Positions 62,152 to 64,000 of a stretch of DNA of 64,000 bases are shown one piece after another; positions within the stretch are counted from its first letter, which is position 1; each line of letters opens with the position of its first letter. Source of the DNA: Prevotellaceae bacterium. GTDB taxonomy: Bacteria; Bacteroidota; Bacteroidia; Bacteroidales; Muribaculaceae. The position numbers and the translations under genes are program-made. Under the pieces are notes generated by a model. That model searched no databases. It was given only the letters and a program-made list of their open reading frames with translations, and had not been told where the DNA came from. The stretch is from assembly GCA_021772015.1 (NCBI GenBank), contig JAETNS010000007.1:80877-144876 (forward strand), given 5' to 3'.

Positions 62152-62229
62152 GAATTTCGCAATCTCTGGCGGGACATGGCTGCCCGCGAATATTGCGACA
62201 TTGTTGAACTTTTTTTAAAGCTTTAAAAA
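62152..62229 (+). promoter_or_regulatory. Structured rplS leader, possible autoregulatory element
   Basis: Outer stem TCGCAAT (62157-62163) with ATTGCGA (62192-62198), inner stem GCGGG (62169-62173) with CCCGC (62183-62187), then GAACTTTTTTT (62207-62217) before the ATG. A two-part stem followed by a T-run looks like an attenuator. No Rfam family can be assigned here. Confidence 0.4.
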
Positions 62230-62589
62230 ATGGATCTTATCAAAGTAGCCGAAGAGGCGTTTGCCTCTGGCAAAAAACATCCCGACTTCGGCCCCGGCGA
62301 CACCATCACCGTTGCATATCGCATCAAAGAGGGTAACAAGGAACGTATCCAGCAGTATCGCGGTGTCGTGATCAAAATCAACGGCGAGGGAAACAAAAAG
62401 CGTTTCACCGTACGCAAGATGAGCGACAATATCGGTGTTGAGCGAATCTTCCCCCTGGAGTCTCCTTTCATCGACTCCATCGTGGTTAACAAGTATGGTA
62501 AAGTACGTCGCGCAAAACTTTATTACCTCCGCGCCCTTACCGGCAAGAAAGCCCGCATCAAAGAGCGTCGCGTAGTGAAGAAAGACTGA
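62230..62589 (+). CDS. rplS: 50S ribosomal protein L19
   Basis: 119 residues. It lies at the 30S-50S interface of the ribosome. Typical features are [53 protein letters not shown] and the basic end [20 protein letters not shown]. It has its own promoter and a hairpin terminator. Confidence 0.98.
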   Translation: MDLIKVAEEAFASGKKHPDFGPGDTITVAYRIKEGNKERIQQYRGVVIKINGEGNKKRFTVRKMSDNIGVERIFPLESPFIDSIVVNKYGKVRRAKLYYLRALTGKKARIKERRVVKKD

Positions 62590-62618
62590 TCACCGACCTG
62601 ACTGCGGTGTCAATAAAA

Positions 62619-62662
62619 ACATTCCCGTCAAAGCCAGAATGGTTTCGACGGGAATTGTTGTA
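62619..62662. terminator. Terminator between rplS and glsA
   Basis: TTCCCGTC and GACGGGAA pair with extended inner pairing (AAAGCC with GGTTTC). It can serve both convergent genes. Confidence 0.7.
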
Positions 62663-62696
62663 TGGTATCACCACTTGTATTAAAGGCTGGATCGGA

Positions 62697-63626
62697 TCAG
62701 TCGTCAACAAACTTGACACGGGCGGATGCAAAGATCGAGACATCAAGCTTGCGCATGATATCGATGATCGCTTTCGCTGCTTTCACGCTTACTCCTGCCG
62801 GATTCAATCGAGGGGAATAAGCGGCTATGGCCATCACTCCGGGCAGAACACCAAGTATGGCTCCGCCATATGAGGATTTTGCGGGAATGCCTGCCGCGAT
62901 GAGCCATGGGGCACGCATCTTGTGTGGACCTTTGGCGGCCATCAATGCCACCACATTCTGGGTGATCGCGCCATCAAAGACAGTCTTCCCGGTCACGGGG
63001 TTCACGCCATCGGCGGCAATCGTCGCCCCCATAGTGGCGAGCTGTTCGGTCGATGCGTTCATTGACAGAGCCTTCAGGTAAAGGTCTATAGCCAACGAAG
63101 CGTCGTCATACAGGTAATAACCGTCTGCGGCGAGGGTATCCTGCAACTTGGTCTCTTTCGCTTCTTTTTCGAATGACTCATAGATATTGTCGTTGAGCAG
63201 AGGAGCGGACCCCATCAAGTCAACCATACGGTTCTCATACAGATTCCATTTTGATTCGGGATCTCCGACCGGCTCAACGGCAGAGAAAGCGCGTATGCCA
63301 TGAGCGCTGAAGCTCAGTCCTTTAGGCTTCTCCGGCAGTTTATTGCACGGACATTGCCCGGATTTCTTTATAAGCTCCATAGCCGAGTTCTGTGAGAACA
63401 GAATGGTTGACAACGGGACTTTGGAGATTGATCCGAGAGGCGATTTCACATCAGTGTCACCTTTGTTTATGAGAGTGCCGTCCACGAGCATCACTGAGAT
63501 GCCGAATGCCTTGCTGTCCGCCCCCACGTTGCGAGGATCCACCTCCCCTTCATTTATGGATTTGTTGGCTTCATAGGCATCACAAACGGCTTTTCGGAGG
63601 TCTGATAAAGAGATTTTACGTTCCAT
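62697..63626 (-). CDS. glsA: Divergent glutaminase (GlsA-like)
   Basis: 309 residues. Serine-type glutaminase of the beta-lactamase-like fold that deamidates glutamine to glutamate and ammonia. The SxxK motif is S66-I-S-K69 (LGSISKVPL). GVNPVTGKTVFDG and the C-terminal IAAGIPAKSSYGGAILGVLP are family marks. The N-terminal region is shorter and less conserved than in typical GlsA (no clear IPELA). Acid-resistance partners such as gadB are not in the window. Confidence 0.82.
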   Translation of the reverse strand: MERKISLSDLRKAVCDAYEANKSINEGEVDPRNVGADSKAFGISVMLVDGTLINKGDTDVKSPLGSISKVPLSTILFSQNSAMELIKKSGQCPCNKLPEKPKGLSFSAHGIRAFSAVEPVGDPESKWNLYENRMVDLMGSAPLLNDNIYESFEKEAKETKLQDTLAADGYYLYDDASLAIDLYLKALSMNASTEQLATMGATIAADGVNPVTGKTVFDGAITQNVVALMAAKGPHKMRAPWLIAAGIPAKSSYGGAILGVLPGVMAIAAYSPRLNPAGVSVKAAKAIIDIMRKLDVSIFASARVKFVDD

Positions 63627-63860
63627 CTGTCAATTAGTTGTTTTTAGTCTTTAGGATATTTTGGTCATGAGGGACAACAGACCGTCATACGGCCTTCCCT
63701 ACTTAAATTCCACTATATAAACATCTCGGAAAGACATTTAGTTTGCCTCCGAAACCATGTGGTATTGGCATAATAAAGGTTAAATGGCCTTACACGGATC
63801 ACATCTGCGACAATAAACGCCTACCTTTGCAGTGCACAACGCTCTTTTATCACCATTTAA
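63627..63860. other. Upstream region of glsA and of a gene beyond the window
   Basis: A rightward -7 box TACCTTTG (63822-63829) is the only clear signal; the -33 element is not obvious. It points toward the repeat and the window edge. Nothing else recognisable. Confidence 0.35.
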
Positions 63861-64000
63861 GAGGGTGTTTAATAACAGATGTTGAATTCTAACGAGCATA
63901 TTTTGAGGCAGTTTAGTCTTTTGAGGAGGAAGTGATGCGGGCATCACGACGATCGAAAAAGGCAAAACCGGCCAAAATATGCGATGAGTTTAACTCTGAT
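63861..64000. repeat. Second-family repeat element, truncated by the window edge
   Basis: Begins with GAGGGTGTTTAATAACAGAT (then G), which recurs at 30373 (minus strand, 20 of 21). Inside are AGGAGGAA (63924-63931) and the perfect hairpin GTGATGC-GG-GCATCAC (63932-63947), then GACGA. The last six bases TCTGAT would be the beginning of the complementary end (TCTGTTATTAAAC type). No coding frame of note. Confidence 0.5.

Noticed and set aside
1..64000. CRISPR array, rRNA, prophage or transposase genes
   Set aside because: No regularly spaced direct repeats, no rRNA-like sequence and no recombinase or phage structural protein were seen in any frame.

Overview
The window looks like a chromosomal segment of a gut Bacteroidales, most likely a Muribaculaceae (S24-7) member. 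The reasons are: many start sites are preceded by the Bacteroidota sigma factor -7 box (TAnnTTTG, sometimes with a TTG or TTTG about 20 bases upstream); Rho has the long basic insertion typical of Bacteroidota; families such as DUF4827, DUF1599, DUF3108, DoxX/MauE and PorT-like barrels occur in Bacteroidales-type neighbourhoods; there is a complete menDBCE operon; and several secreted proteins end in type-IX-like or Bacteroidales-style 'LTGRR..GIYI' tails. No taxonomic search was possible, so the family-level call is inference.

Layout. 1-12.9 kb: the start of a pullulanase gene runs off the left edge. It is followed by a lipoprotein, mltG, a beta-barrel protein, pyrK-pyrD, and a housekeeping run of ftsY-rimO-menF-nrnA-DUF4827-glmM-NlpC/P60. 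13-22.4 kb: a small PepSY-like lipoprotein faces a leftward block (unknown secreted protein, miaA, six-pass membrane protein, DPP-IV-like peptidase, coiled-coil protein). A PEGA/WG-repeat protein is divergent from that block. 22.4-31 kb: a leftward block with a PEP-synthase-like protein fused to receiver domains, rpe, a DedA protein, folE, a SPOR protein, tpiA, a DoxX-type membrane protein and a duplicated DUF1599 protein. 31.1-35.8 kb: menD-menB-menC-menE, closed by a very strong bidirectional terminator. 35.9-38 kb: ptb-buk (phosphate butyryltransferase and butyrate kinase). 38.8-40.6 kb: tsaD, cinA/pncC and a tRNA with anticodon CAT. 40.6-47.6 kb: an accessory-looking stretch with two secreted proteins, a Crp/Fnr regulator, a strikingly AT-rich AIPR-type phage-defence gene, an acyltransferase-VOC pair and a DUF805 protein. 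48-58.7 kb: two tandem DUF3108 proteins, a possible SecB-like protein, rho, a small membrane protein, a bile-salt-hydrolase-like Ntn hydrolase, a DUF1015 protein, a small HExxH protein and a CotH-like protein. 58.8-64 kb: a dTDP-sugar operon (rmlB-rmlA-aminotransferase), rplS and a divergent glsA.

The least expected signal is a family of short non-coding repeats. One copy of about 185 bp (5152-5336), with inverted ends beginning TAAGTAAC, sits directly against the ftsY start codon. Solitary ends of the same element form the exact start or stop boundaries of other genes (SPOR protein, both ends of the DUF1599 gene, menE). A second family with ends reading GAGGGTGTTTAATAACAGATG begins at about 63861 and has fragments at 30373 and 53627. 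The intact part of each family carries AGGAGGAA followed by a perfect 7-bp hairpin with a 2-base loop. No CRISPR array, transposase, integrase or rRNA gene was seen.
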